64,000 nt of DNA from Psychrobium sp051201665 (GTDB taxonomy: Bacteria > Pseudomonadota > Gammaproteobacteria > Enterobacterales > Psychrobiaceae), in contig NZ_CP179210.1 in the NCBI RefSeq assembly GCF_051201665.1, positions 2,232,001-2,296,000 of the forward strand, read 5' to 3'. Both the position numbers and the translations under genes were made by a program. Positions 25,870-34,806 of this stretch are shown here, in pieces (the first letter of the stretch is position 1; each line of letters opens with the position of its first letter). The notes beneath the pieces are model-generated. The model saw nothing but the letters and a program-made list of their open reading frames with translations, did no database searches and had not been told where the DNA came from.

Positions 25870-26600
25870 TAAGAAGAGGCGTCAATGTATCGCAAGTTGA
25901 ATGCGTTTATCAGCCAATTATAGACAATGTAACCGTTAAAATTGGCTCTTGTGAGGTCTTGTGTCGCTGGCGTGATACCAATGGCCAATTACACGGCGCG
26001 TTTCCTTTTATTAATGCGGTCATTAATAATGGCCAAGAAGCACTATTAACGAGCGTCGTTGTAAGAAATACCATTAGCGACTTTAAGAGCCTAGGTTTAT
26101 TAGGCAAAGTCCGTCTATCAATTAACTGTTTTCCAAGTGATGTCGCCAGCGGTCATATTGAAAAAGTGTTGCGTCGATATGTTCCACGTGAGCATCTATC
26201 AAGTATCGTTGTGGAAATTACAGAGCAACAAAGTTCAAAAAAAAATCACATCAGTACTGCGATTGAGAAACTACGAGCACTGGGGATTAAGATAGCAATC
26301 GATGATTTTGGAACGGGACATTCAAACCTTGAGCAATTAAAAGATTTAAAATTCGATTATCTAAAAATAGATCAAAGTTTTATTATTGATATTCTAAACA
26401 ATAAACTCCATCGCCAAATGGTTGAGCTTATAGTGAAACTAGCTCAAGAAATGAATCTTAGCTGTGTCGCCGAAGGCGTAGAAACACAGGCACATCAATC
26501 ATTAGTTCCAGAACTCGACATTGCATTCAGCCAAGGGTACTTTCACGCCAAACCTATGGATAGAGAAGGCTTTAAAGCTTATCTCGATGCAAATCTTTAA
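25870..26600 (+). pseudogene. EAL-domain gene, 5' end lost at a MITE-like repeat
   Basis: The frame reads from the repeat edge through QVECVYQPIIDN, the EAL position as CEVLCRW, INCF, EITEQQ, AIDDFGTGHSN, YLKIDQSF and AEGVET, so a nearly whole phosphodiesterase domain for cyclic di-GMP is present with its metal and catalytic acidic residues (E of EVL, DD, E of EGVET). The EVL form and the spacing fit the CSS-motif EAL group, whose N-terminal sensor and membrane part is missing here. No ATG start exists; a TTG at 25959 lies inside the domain, after the EAL glutamate. Probably non-functional. The 3' end overlaps the converging amidohydrolase gene by 29 bases. Confidence 0.8.
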
Positions 26601-27447
26601 AACCATATACAGAGGCAGCATTGTTATAGCATAACGCTGCTAGTAATTCTGTTCCCAATTCAAGCGATTGATAATCATGCCAGAGTGATTGATATGGTTG
26701 ACTAAACAAGATCAGTGGAAAATTACTGGCCAACATGACACGCTTATGACCAAAAGATTTAATAACCGAACTGATAACTGTCGAAATATGAGCTTGATCA
26801 TAGCGCCTATTTACCATCTCCCAGCCGGACATTTTCATATAAACCAAAGGACACTTAGCTAATTTCATCATACTCGTCTGCCATTGAGCTAAAGCCTCTT
26901 GTTCCTGCGGCGCGAAGCATCCATGACTTAAGATCACCACTAAGTTAGCGTTTTCTGCGCAAACTTTTATCACGGCATCGACTGCAGAAAAAACATTACC
27001 ATCTATTTGAGTTTCGAAGATGAGCTGAGCTTTTGCCAAATATTCTAAATTGGTCATTGCATTGGGATGTTCAACAAGTTCGACGGCTTCACCATCGAAG
27101 ATATGGCGCACCCCAACAACACTGGGATAGCGCTTGTAGCGATCGATTAATCGTCGAAATTCAATGGGCGCGAGTGTAATATCGGCATAACCAACTGATT
27201 TAAATGGGCCTTGTACATGACTTTCTAACCATTCAATTTCAAGCCAAGGCTGTTCATTGTTAAACCCAGCTTCAATATGAACAAAGCCTTTTAACGTTAA
27301 TGGCGAATCGACATAAAGGTCTCGCTCGTCAAAATTACGAGCAATAATAGCTTTATCAGGCCAATGAGGTTGATTGTTCTCATTGAGCCATTGATAGTGT
27401 CCCTTATTGCGATCAAATAAATGAATATGAGGATCAATAAACTGCAT
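26572..27447 (-). CDS. Amidohydrolase-2 family protein (sugar lactonase type)
   Basis: 291 residues of the COG3618 metal-dependent hydrolase family: DPHIHLFD at the start (H7, H9), VGVRHIFDGE, and near the end RVMLASNFPL, where many relatives have GSDWP or SNFP. Members include L-fuconolactonase and dicarboxylate-pyrone hydrolases. Fourteen bases downstream of a short-chain dehydrogenase and next to galactose genes, so a sugar 1-dehydrogenase plus lactonase pair is the natural reading. Substrate is inferred from context only. Confidence 0.78.
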   Translation of the reverse strand: MQFIDPHIHLFDRNKGHYQWLNENNQPHWPDKAIIARNFDERDLYVDSPLTLKGFVHIEAGFNNEQPWLEIEWLESHVQGPFKSVGYADITLAPIEFRRLIDRYKRYPSVVGVRHIFDGEAVELVEHPNAMTNLEYLAKAQLIFETQIDGNVFSAVDAVIKVCAENANLVVILSHGCFAPQEQEALAQWQTSMMKLAKCPLVYMKMSGWEMVNRRYDQAHISTVISSVIKSFGHKRVMLASNFPLILFSQPYQSLWHDYQSLELGTELLAALCYNNAASVYGFKDLHRDKL

Positions 27448-27460
27448 TTATTTTCCTGCC

Positions 27461-28189
27461 TTATTGCGCTGTGTAACCACCGTCAATCGTTTGCAAACTA
27501 CCGGTAATAAAAGAGGCTTGCTCGCTAGCAAGGAAATACGCGTAGTTAGCAACCTCTTCAGGCTGACCAAGACGGCCTAGAGGCTGAAGCGCTTCTTCTT
27601 CTCGATGAATAATAGCTTTATCACTGCCACTTTGCGCACAGTATTTGTCAATAGCGCTATGATACAGCGGTGTTTCAATCGTACCGGGGCACAGCGCATT
27701 AGCGCGAATATTGTACTTGGCATAATCAAGAGCCGTAGTTTTCGCCATCGAAGCTAATGCATGTTTTGAAAGGTTGTAAGCAAAGGAGTTTGTTTTTCCA
27801 ATCATGGCTTGATCAGAAGCAATGATGACAATGGCGCCAGATTGTTGAGACTTCATAATGCTCAATGAGCTTTGAATAGCAGCGTACGCCCCTTTTACAT
27901 TAACAGCAAAAACTTTATCAAAGTCTTGCTCTGACGTTGCCTCTATATTGGCTGAATAGTGTATGCCGGCATTACAAATCAACGCATCAATTTGTCCAGT
28001 CTTTTCAATAATATCGGAGATAGCATGGGCAACCTGGGCCATATCAGACATATCACATTGTTTGTAAATACCTATTTCACTAGCAACCAAATCAAGATTA
28101 TATACTTGATAATCATTAGCGATAAATTTTTCAACAATTGCTAAACCAATTCCTTTTGACCCACCAGTAACCACCGCAACTTTCTTCAT
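27461..28189 (-). CDS. Short-chain dehydrogenase, probably sugar 1-dehydrogenase
   Basis: 242 residues from MKKVAVVTGGSKGIGLAIVE; an upstream start adds MLVI. Classical SDR: TGGSKGIG cofactor loop, NAGIH, catalytic YNLSK, LCPGTIETPLY and a C-terminal ITGSLQTIDGGYTAQ. An acidic residue near the end of the second beta strand (YNLDLVA) suggests NAD. Paired with a lactonase-type hydrolase, it may oxidise L-fucose, D-galactose or a similar aldose, as an alternative to the broken galactokinase route next door; that link is inference. Confidence 0.8.
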   Translation of the reverse strand: MKKVAVVTGGSKGIGLAIVEKFIANDYQVYNLDLVASEIGIYKQCDMSDMAQVAHAISDIIEKTGQIDALICNAGIHYSANIEATSEQDFDKVFAVNVKGAYAAIQSSLSIMKSQQSGAIVIIASDQAMIGKTNSFAYNLSKHALASMAKTTALDYAKYNIRANALCPGTIETPLYHSAIDKYCAQSGSDKAIIHREEEALQPLGRLGQPEEVANYAYFLASEQASFITGSLQTIDGGYTAQ

Positions 28190-28268
28190 AATAACTAACA
28201 TCTCACTTTTCGATGACGTTATGGTACCCTGTTTATAAATCAGAGTTAACTATTAAAAGAGCAGAACA

Positions 28269-28583
28269 TTGCAAGTTAATTGGCCAGCATTACTAAAAAT
28301 TGAGGGTGACGAGCATTTAATTTATTGCCGTGATGAGCTGACTTTACGCGTAGAAACAGCGTCATTGATATTACCAATTTCGAAGAACGACTTTATCGTT
28401 GACTCACAAGGCCAACAATTTTATTTTAAAAACGATGGTAAATTATGGCTTAGCGACACTAAGTATTCGCTCACTGAGTTGACTCAATTGATCAGAGCGC
28501 ACCTAAGTGCACTCAATCACTGCTGCGTTACAAAGCTACGTTTTAACAACTTCCAACAAGCGATTGCCGCAGGAGCCACTTAA
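28269..28583 (+). CDS. DUF4144 family protein
   Basis: 104 residues from a TTG start (LQVNWPALLKIEGDEHLIYC). Small mixed alpha/beta protein of a family found in Shewanella and relatives, function unknown. It is oriented against its neighbours and starts close to the divergent dehydrogenase gene. The start codon is the least certain part. Confidence 0.65.
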   Translation: MQVNWPALLKIEGDEHLIYCRDELTLRVETASLILPISKNDFIVDSQGQQFYFKNDGKLWLSDTKYSLTELTQLIRAHLSALNHCCVTKLRFNNFQQAIAAGAT

Positions 28584-28612
28584 CCCTTGTGTATTAAAAT
28601 AGCCATCACTTA

Positions 28613-29137
28613 TCAAACGTGAACGCCTTGACATGCTTTGCTTAGGTAAATTGATTCTTTGATGCCTGTTTTTTGAAAATAACGACTTTCAATGAGCCCG
28701 CAAACACTCGCCACTTGATCGCTAGGCAATGCGGCAACAACACAGCCGCCAAAGCCACCACCAGTCATCCGTGCGCCGCCATTATCACCAATCGCATCAT
28801 TAAGGACATCGACTAAGTAGTCTATTTCAGGTGTCGTTATCTCAAAATCGTCTTTCATAGACGCGTGAGATGCTCTCATTAAATCGCCAAGCGCTTTAAT
28901 ATCACCTTTACTTAATGCATCAGCAGCATCTAAGGTTCGATGATTTTCATAAACAACGTGTCGAGCTCCTTTTAATTCAGCGTTCTCCGCCCACCAAGGT
29001 AAGCTATTTCAAGCAAGAAAATAGTCATTAGCACCCTTTTCGTGCCCTTCTTTTTCCCGTGAAACGAACATAGCCACGGCAATTAAGCCAATGACATAAG
29101 CAATAAACACTACAACATCAATAGTATCTAAACTCAT
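28613..29137 (-). pseudogene. Deletion fusion of a sodium/sugar symporter gene and galactokinase
   Basis: On the minus strand an ATG at 29137 opens the N terminus of an SSS-family symporter (SLDTIDVVVFIAYVIGL, then GANDYFLA). A TGA at 29009-29011 replaces the glycine codon expected in NDYFLAGNSLPWWA. The same frame continues NSLPWWA and passes straight into the last 120 or so residues of galactokinase (ENHRTLDAADALS, RMTGGGFGGC). A deletion has removed most of the symporter and the first two thirds of galK and left an in-frame scar. It follows galM in the same direction, the order galM-sglT-galK. Neither product can be functional. Confidence 0.88.
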
Positions 29138-29192
29138 GATTTATCTATTTTTATTATTGTTATAAAATCTGTAGCGTTACTGCAATAACGCC

Positions 29193-30080
29193 TTAATTCG
29201 TTACTAAGTCAGACAATACAATCGATTGACTTATAGTGTGGCTCTCACCACGTAAAAGCGGTTTTACGCCATGATTTAGCGCTTCTTCACGCCCCATCGT
29301 TAACGCATTAGCGCAATGACTTATTGGTTCAATACAAAAAAATTGACCATCTTCAGGACGGTACAACACAGTATAGGGACAACCAGCACTTCGCAAATCT
29401 GCTTTGAACCCGCGATCGTGCCAAACAATTTCATGGCGATCAGAATCATTAATTAATACATTGTCGACGACCAATTCATTTGCATTAGCCCCTAACTCAG
29501 TTAATAAGGCCGCTGGCGATTGAGTAAAACCAACAGGCAACACTTGCTCGTTCATTTGCCACATTTTCGGTGCATCGACCCTAACTTTTGTATTGTCGTC
29601 GATATCAAAAAACGGGTGCAACCCCAAACCGCTTGGCATTTCTGCGTCGCTCAAATTAGTTGTCGTTAATGTCATATCAAGACGTAAACCGATTAACTCA
29701 TAACGCAGTTCAACCACAAAATCCCATGGCCAATCACCACTTGCGTGCTCTAGTCTCAAATCTATCGCCGATTCTGAATGACTTTTTACTTGCCACGGTC
29801 GCTGCCAGCCGAAACCATGCAATGCATGAAGCTCTGGCGGGAAATTTGCGGCGAGCTGCACATCGCGACTATTCCATTCAAATTTTCCGTGCTGCACACG
29901 ACTAGCAAATGGCGCTAGCGCAAAACAGCTCATGTCATTAACTGAGCTCGCCTGACCACTGTTTCTAAAGACGTTATACGTTGTTCCTTGTCGCTGATAC
30001 GTAAAACTGCGCACACTAGCGCCAACATCGGGAGCGACAGACAAGGTTAAATGATTATTTTTAATCACTAAATCATTCAT
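29193..30080 (-). CDS. galM: Aldose 1-epimerase
   Basis: 295 residues from MNDLVIKNNHL. Galactose mutarotase-like fold with substrate and catalytic residues in FASRVQHGKF, HALHGFGWQRPW, GLGLHPFF and the glutamate of FCIEPISH. Full length. It was probably the first gene of a galM-symporter-galK operon whose other members are now a fused remnant, so its physiological use is unclear. Confidence 0.88.
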   Translation of the reverse strand: MNDLVIKNNHLTLSVAPDVGASVRSFTYQRQGTTYNVFRNSGQASSVNDMSCFALAPFASRVQHGKFEWNSRDVQLAANFPPELHALHGFGWQRPWQVKSHSESAIDLRLEHASGDWPWDFVVELRYELIGLRLDMTLTTTNLSDAEMPSGLGLHPFFDIDDNTKVRVDAPKMWQMNEQVLPVGFTQSPAALLTELGANANELVVDNVLINDSDRHEIVWHDRGFKADLRSAGCPYTVLYRPEDGQFFCIEPISHCANALTMGREEALNHGVKPLLRGESHTISQSIVLSDLVTN

Positions 30081-30312
30081 AACATCATCCAACTACAAAA
30101 TTGCATACAATATACCTAATAAATTTAAATTTGATAACTATTAATTGGGTTGAAACTCAAGAAAAGCCAAATAGCAAAAGAAATAGACACGTTTAGAAAT
30201 TGCTAAAACCACCAGCAACATCAATGTTTATTCTCCCATGAAAATGGAAGCTATCACTTTGAAATAACCGAATAAAAAATATGATATTTACGACTGATAA
30301 AGATACCATGAT

Positions 30313-31268
30313 ATGCAATCAATAAAACGTAAAATATCGGGATGCGATATCAAAAATGTTCTTGTTCCACTGCCTTGTTTAGGTTTTGATCCGAGTGAAG
30401 CCGCGATTCCGTGGAAAATCCTTTCCCAAGCTGGAATAAAGCTTACCTTCATCACGCCAGATGGTAATCAATCAGCCCCTGATCCAAGAATGTTAAACGG
30501 TACTGATCTCGGTATTTTTCGGTCTATTTTAGCAGCGCGCCAAGACGCAGTTGACGCCTGCATTGAAATGCAGCGAAGTGAGGAGTTTAAACAACCTCAA
30601 TCGTATGAGCAGGTAAACGCTGATAATTTTGACGCTCTATTATTACCCGGCGGTCACGACAAAACCGTTAAAGACTATTTAGAATCACCAATTCTCCAGC
30701 AATTAGTAGTAGTGTTTTTTAATCAAGATAAACCCGTTGCTGCGGTATGCCACGGTGTTTTGGTCGCTGCTAGAAGTATTGATCCCGTTACCCAAAAAAG
30801 CGTTATCTATGATTATAAAACTACTGCGCTTTTAAAGTCACAAGAAATGGCAGGATATAACCTCACCCGTTTGTGGCTAGGCGATTACTATCTCACCTAT
30901 CCAGAAACAACCGTCGAAGAAGAAGTTATACCAATTTGATTAAGTTTGTGATCTTGTTTTGCGAAGGAAAAACAAATGAAGGCAAGGCGCTTGATTGAGC
31001 AATAGCTGGCTATTGTGATTGAAAGCAACGCAATATTCATTTTATTTTAACCAGCAAAAGTGGGCAATAACTTTGTCAACTTGGTATTAAATCCTGTTTA
31101 AAAAGTCCAAGCAATTTTTACCAAGGAAAATTCGCCATGTTTCGTGATACGCCAAACAAGTTATCTCGAGGGTTTATTGTTAAAGACCGAAACTACGTAT
31201 CCGCAAGATGGCCAGGTGATATTTATAATTTGTCGTTTGAATTTAGAGATATGATTTTAAAGGATTAA
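30313..31268 (+). pseudogene. DJ-1/PfpI family gene split by a MITE-like repeat
   Basis: The first part encodes a DJ-1/PfpI glutamine-amidotransferase-like domain with the nucleophile region AAVCHGVLVAA and LLLPGGHDKT, up to YPETTVEEEV. There a 158-bp repeat is inserted and brings a stop four codons later. After the repeat the proper C terminus resumes (SPSNFYQGKFAMFRDT, RGFIVKDRNYVSARWPGD, ending LKD-stop at 31268). Removing the repeat and one TTA restores an uninterrupted frame (EEV-KSCLKSPSN). The truncated 208-residue product keeps the core fold but loses about 60 residues, so I call it a broken gene. Confidence 0.88.
30929..31086 (-). mobile_element. MITE-like repeat, copy 4 (divergent, opposite orientation)
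   Basis: 158 bp with ends TACCAATTTG and CAACTTGGTA and the same central hairpin (CAATAGCTGGCTATTG). TTA occurs on each side (30926-30928 and 31087-31089), a clear target duplication within a coding sequence. Its core is more diverged than the other three copies. Confidence 0.85.
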
Positions 31269-31279
31269 CGAATGATAAA

Positions 31280-31323
31280 AGCTCACGATGACAGATGACC
31301 ATCATCGTGAGCTAACTTTTTTA
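31280..31323. terminator. Bidirectional terminator
   Basis: Twelve-pair stem AGCTCACGATGA/TCATCGTGAGCT between the broken DJ-1 gene and the converging 4Fe-4S gene, with T-runs outside. Confidence 0.75.
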
Positions 31324-31328
31324 AATGG

Positions 31329-33176
31329 CTACTTCATGACAGCTTGCTGTTGTTCAACGCTCATCACGTTCACAACCTTAACTGTTTCATCTTTCTTCGT
31401 TGGGTCAATAACCACAGGCGTCGAACCGTTTTCCAATTTAAGCACACCGCGTGGACACACTGACGAACACACACCACAACCAACACATGACGCACGAACA
31501 ATGTCTTCACCGCGCTGAGCGTAGGCACGAACATCAATGCCCATTTCACAATAAGTTGAACAGTTACCACATGAAATACATTGGCTACCGTTTGTCGTAA
31601 TGCGAAAACGTGATTTATAACGCTGGATAATACCGATGTATGCCGCCAGTGGACAACCAAAGCGACACCAAACACGGCTCCCCATTTTCGGGTAGAAACC
31701 TGTACCGATAACGCCAGAGAACAAGGCACCAATAAAGAATCCATAAGCACTACGCAGCGAATAAGTATCAATGCCCGCAATAGATTTAACGCCACTAAAG
31801 TAGGTGTAAAGCGCCGCTGCCGTCATCACAATAGCAAACACTAAAACACTGTGAATAACTACGCGCTCAACGCGCCACGCGGTTAATGATTTGTCTGATA
31901 ATTGACGATAAGGATCACCCGCTGTTTCAGCTAAACCGCCACAACCACATACCCACGAACAATACCAGCGCTTACCAAAGAAATAGGTAAACACAGGTAC
32001 ACCAATCACGAACAAGGTAATGCCCCACACCAACATAAACATGCCGATGCCGCCACTTGAACTCAAACTATCGAGATTCCATGCATCGAAGAAATCGTAA
32101 TCTAGCGGCCACATGTTCTTTAAGTCAGTCGATGGTTGATTCAAGCGACTTAAGATCTCAGGCAAGATAAAGGCAAAACACGATTGGAAAAAGATAATCG
32201 AGCTAGTACGTGCAATGTGGTATTTACTGTGGCGATATTTGATGAACATGCGCACACCCATCACCACAATCGCCAGCGTGTAAATCAAACCATAAATCGA
32301 CCATGAACCTGCACCACTACCATTAAGGGCAACAAATAATGGATCAACTAAAGACACCCATTCCACGATATATTCAGGAAAGAAATACAGCGCGATATAG
32401 ACAGCCACTAAAAACAACAACACCAACATGCCAACGATGCCGCCGTTGGTGGCTGAATTTTTAAAAACATTATCGTTTTTAATGCCAGCGGGACCAGTGT
32501 ACTTTTCGGGTATAATGTACATCAGTGCGCCGATGGTGCCTAAAATAATCGAAAAGAAGAAAAACAATCCAGCGTTGTTTGCGACAACTGACGTTGATGA
32601 GCTTTTAACTATCGCATAAATATATTGACCAATCGCCCACGAATCAATGCGTTTTTCAGGATTAACTTTTTGATTAATTTCAGCAGATTTCTCGTTAATC
32701 ACTTGCTCAATTTCGCTAAGTGGTTTCCCTTGATTGCCTGCTAACCAACCGGTGTAATCGGTTAACTTCTTAATTTTAAAGGCAGCGTAGTCATCATTGG
32801 TGTTAAAGACCTCCGACAACATGGCTAAGTCGTAGTAACCGAGTGCTTTAACCTTCGCCATAATCGCGGCAATGTCATTGCTCGATAAATGATAACGGTC
32901 ATAAACCGTATCGTTATAATGGGAAAATATTTTTCTGACCCCTTCAACAAATGCCACCTTATTGCCCACAGGCTCACTCATGAACTGTGATAAATGCGGT
33001 GCGATAAGCTCGCGATGAGTTGAATTACTAATAGAACTGTTTAATGACTCATTAGTAATTTTAAATTGGTTAACAAACAGCATACCAATGAAAACAAACA
33101 TACCCACCAAAAAGAAAGCCATGCCAGAGTTTCGAACAGGCGCTACCCACGCTAAATTATTTCTATGCATTGGCAT
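31329..33176 (-). CDS. Membrane-bound 4Fe-4S electron-transfer protein (NosR/NapH-like)
   Basis: 615 residues. About eight to ten hydrophobic segments; the first lies at about 17-36, followed by a periplasmic loop of about 150 residues. In the second half, CSWVCGCGG and CRFGCPL are the paired CxxxC(P) motifs of the NosR/NapH/CcoG-type membrane ferredoxins. Two 4Fe-4S ferredoxin motifs follow at 533-543 (CISCGNCSTYC) and 564-575 (CVGCGVCSSVCP). It probably passes electrons between quinone or a cytosolic donor and a periplasmic acceptor. No FMN-binding domain as in full NosR is evident. Its start overlaps the upstream FAD reductase gene by 14 bases, so the two are one unit. Confidence 0.8.
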   Translation of the reverse strand: MPMHRNNLAWVAPVRNSGMAFFLVGMFVFIGMLFVNQFKITNESLNSSISNSTHRELIAPHLSQFMSEPVGNKVAFVEGVRKIFSHYNDTVYDRYHLSSNDIAAIMAKVKALGYYDLAMLSEVFNTNDDYAAFKIKKLTDYTGWLAGNQGKPLSEIEQVINEKSAEINQKVNPEKRIDSWAIGQYIYAIVKSSSTSVVANNAGLFFFFSIILGTIGALMYIIPEKYTGPAGIKNDNVFKNSATNGGIVGMLVLLFLVAVYIALYFFPEYIVEWVSLVDPLFVALNGSGAGSWSIYGLIYTLAIVVMGVRMFIKYRHSKYHIARTSSIIFFQSCFAFILPEILSRLNQPSTDLKNMWPLDYDFFDAWNLDSLSSSGGIGMFMLVWGITLFVIGVPVFTYFFGKRWYCSWVCGCGGLAETAGDPYRQLSDKSLTAWRVERVVIHSVLVFAIVMTAAALYTYFSGVKSIAGIDTYSLRSAYGFFIGALFSGVIGTGFYPKMGSRVWCRFGCPLAAYIGIIQRYKSRFRITTNGSQCISCGNCSTYCEMGIDVRAYAQRGEDIVRASCVGCGVCSSVCPRGVLKLENGSTPVVIDPTKKDETVKVVNVMSVEQQQAVMK

Positions 33177-34509
33177 GCCCCTTAGTGAAACGTTTGGTTA
33201 ACCATCTTAATGGCGCAAGTTTTAATTGATTGTCAGGGTGTTGCTGATTGAAAGCCGCAACGATGTCTTTTTCATAACGATTAAAAAACTCAGGATCGAA
33301 GTTGGCATCGCGCAGGTTTTCTAACACGTATTTCAAGGTACAACCATTAGCTAGCCAGTTTTCCCACACGTTATGACGCATGCGAATACCGAACGTATTC
33401 ACGCCAGTAACTTCTTGAGTATCATCTTTATAATTAATACGCAGACAAATATCCTGCTCTGGGTGTTGCCAATAAAACGATGAGATCCCATCAAGCGGTT
33501 CGTTAAACACAAAACCATAGGTTTGGTATTCAATGTCAAAGAATTTCGCTGAGTTAAACCACACGCCACGTTCATATTTGGTGCGCTCACCTGCAATAGT
33601 TTTCGCCAGCGCTTCACCTTGCATCTTGCCGGTGTACCACAAAGGCTCAATGCGGTTACGACCATCAACCACTTCTATTTCTGCACAATCCCCTACCGCG
33701 TATACCTCAGGCACCTGGGTTTCTAAAAAGTCATTCACTAAAATGCCACGACCAACGGGGATATCGCCTTTTTGTGCCACCCCAATATTTGGATGAACAC
33801 CCGCAGATAGTCCTACCATGTCACACGCTATTTCTTCACCTGTGCTGGTGATAACCGAGCTAACACGGCCATTGCTGCCGGCTTTGATTTCTTTAAGCTC
33901 AGTTTTAAAATGGAATTTAATGCCGTGAATTTCGGCGTGTTTTTGAATAAGTTGTGCTTCACCATTTGGTAAGATGTTGCCCCAGAAACGGTCTTCACGT
34001 ACAAGAAAAGTCACTTCAATACCACGAGATAACAGCATTTCCGCCATCTCAACGCCAATGAGTCCACCACCAACAAGTACTGCATGCTTGGTCAGCTTAC
34101 TGTTTTCTTCCATCAACGCTAAATCTTGATAGCTAAAGAGTGTTTGCACGCCAGGTAAGTCTTGTCCCGGCCAACCAAATTTATTTGATTGTGAGCCCGT
34201 GGCCAATACCAATTGATCGTAATCTACCGATTCGCCAGATGCCAAGGTCAACACCTTGTCATTCGTATTAATATCTTCAACGAAGCCCTGCTTTAAATCG
34301 ATGCGGTTTTTTGCCCAGAAATGGTCTTCGTAAGGTTTAGTATGTTCATATTTCATGTGGCCCATGAATATGTACATTAACGCGGTGCGGGAAAAGAAAT
34401 GCTCGGTTTCAGCGGAGATAATCAAAATCTCCATATCACTGCGCTTTCGCACATGACGAGCTACGGTGACACCAGACACACCATTGCCAATAATAACAAG
34501 TTTGCTCAT
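33163..34509 (-). CDS. FAD-dependent NAD(P)H oxidoreductase
   Basis: 448 residues of the pyridine nucleotide-disulfide oxidoreductase superfamily. FAD site IIGNGVSGVTVARH at the N terminus, ATGS, a second nucleotide site AVLVGGGLIGVEMAEML, and EVYAVGDCAE near residue 280. It resembles NADH-nitrite reductase/rubredoxin reductase-type flavoproteins, but no cysteine redox pair is visible. The C-terminal about 120 residues (from FNSAKFFDIEYQTYG) are an added domain. Likely feeds electrons to the 4Fe-4S membrane protein encoded next. Acceptor unknown. Confidence 0.8.
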   Translation of the reverse strand: MSKLVIIGNGVSGVTVARHVRKRSDMEILIISAETEHFFSRTALMYIFMGHMKYEHTKPYEDHFWAKNRIDLKQGFVEDINTNDKVLTLASGESVDYDQLVLATGSQSNKFGWPGQDLPGVQTLFSYQDLALMEENSKLTKHAVLVGGGLIGVEMAEMLLSRGIEVTFLVREDRFWGNILPNGEAQLIQKHAEIHGIKFHFKTELKEIKAGSNGRVSSVITSTGEEIACDMVGLSAGVHPNIGVAQKGDIPVGRGILVNDFLETQVPEVYAVGDCAEIEVVDGRNRIEPLWYTGKMQGEALAKTIAGERTKYERGVWFNSAKFFDIEYQTYGFVFNEPLDGISSFYWQHPEQDICLRINYKDDTQEVTGVNTFGIRMRHNVWENWLANGCTLKYVLENLRDANFDPEFFNRYEKDIVAAFNQQHPDNQLKLAPLRWLTKRFTKGHANA

Positions 34510-34794
34510 ATAAAATTAATCTCCATTATTGCGACATTTTTAATCCCACATGCTATTTCGCCGTTTACCTTTTCTTTTGAAAGGCTTAAAAAACAAACGA
34601 ATTACCTCTAAATTAGCCTAATGTTCTCTCTTAGGACATTATTCTTTAGGGTTGTGATCATTAAAAAATATACTCTACGTGCGAGAAGACCGGGGTTCTT
34701 CACAAAAGTATTACAATTTTTGAAAATTTATTTAAATCTTTGTCTGGACAGCGTTAAAGATAGTCCTCTGATAGATAATTGGCAGACAACCTTA

Positions 34795-34806
34795 TACCAA
34801 TTGGTA
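34795..34806. repeat. End-to-end scar of the MITE-like repeat
   Basis: TACCAATTGGTA, the two terminal repeats joined with nothing between, flanked by TTA on each side. The right-hand TTA is also the stop codon (TAA) of the neighbouring minus-strand gene. Confidence 0.5.

Noticed and set aside
29009..29011. TGA in the symporter remnant as a selenocysteine codon
   Set aside because: The family has glycine here and the gene is already a deletion fusion; a nonsense change is sufficient.
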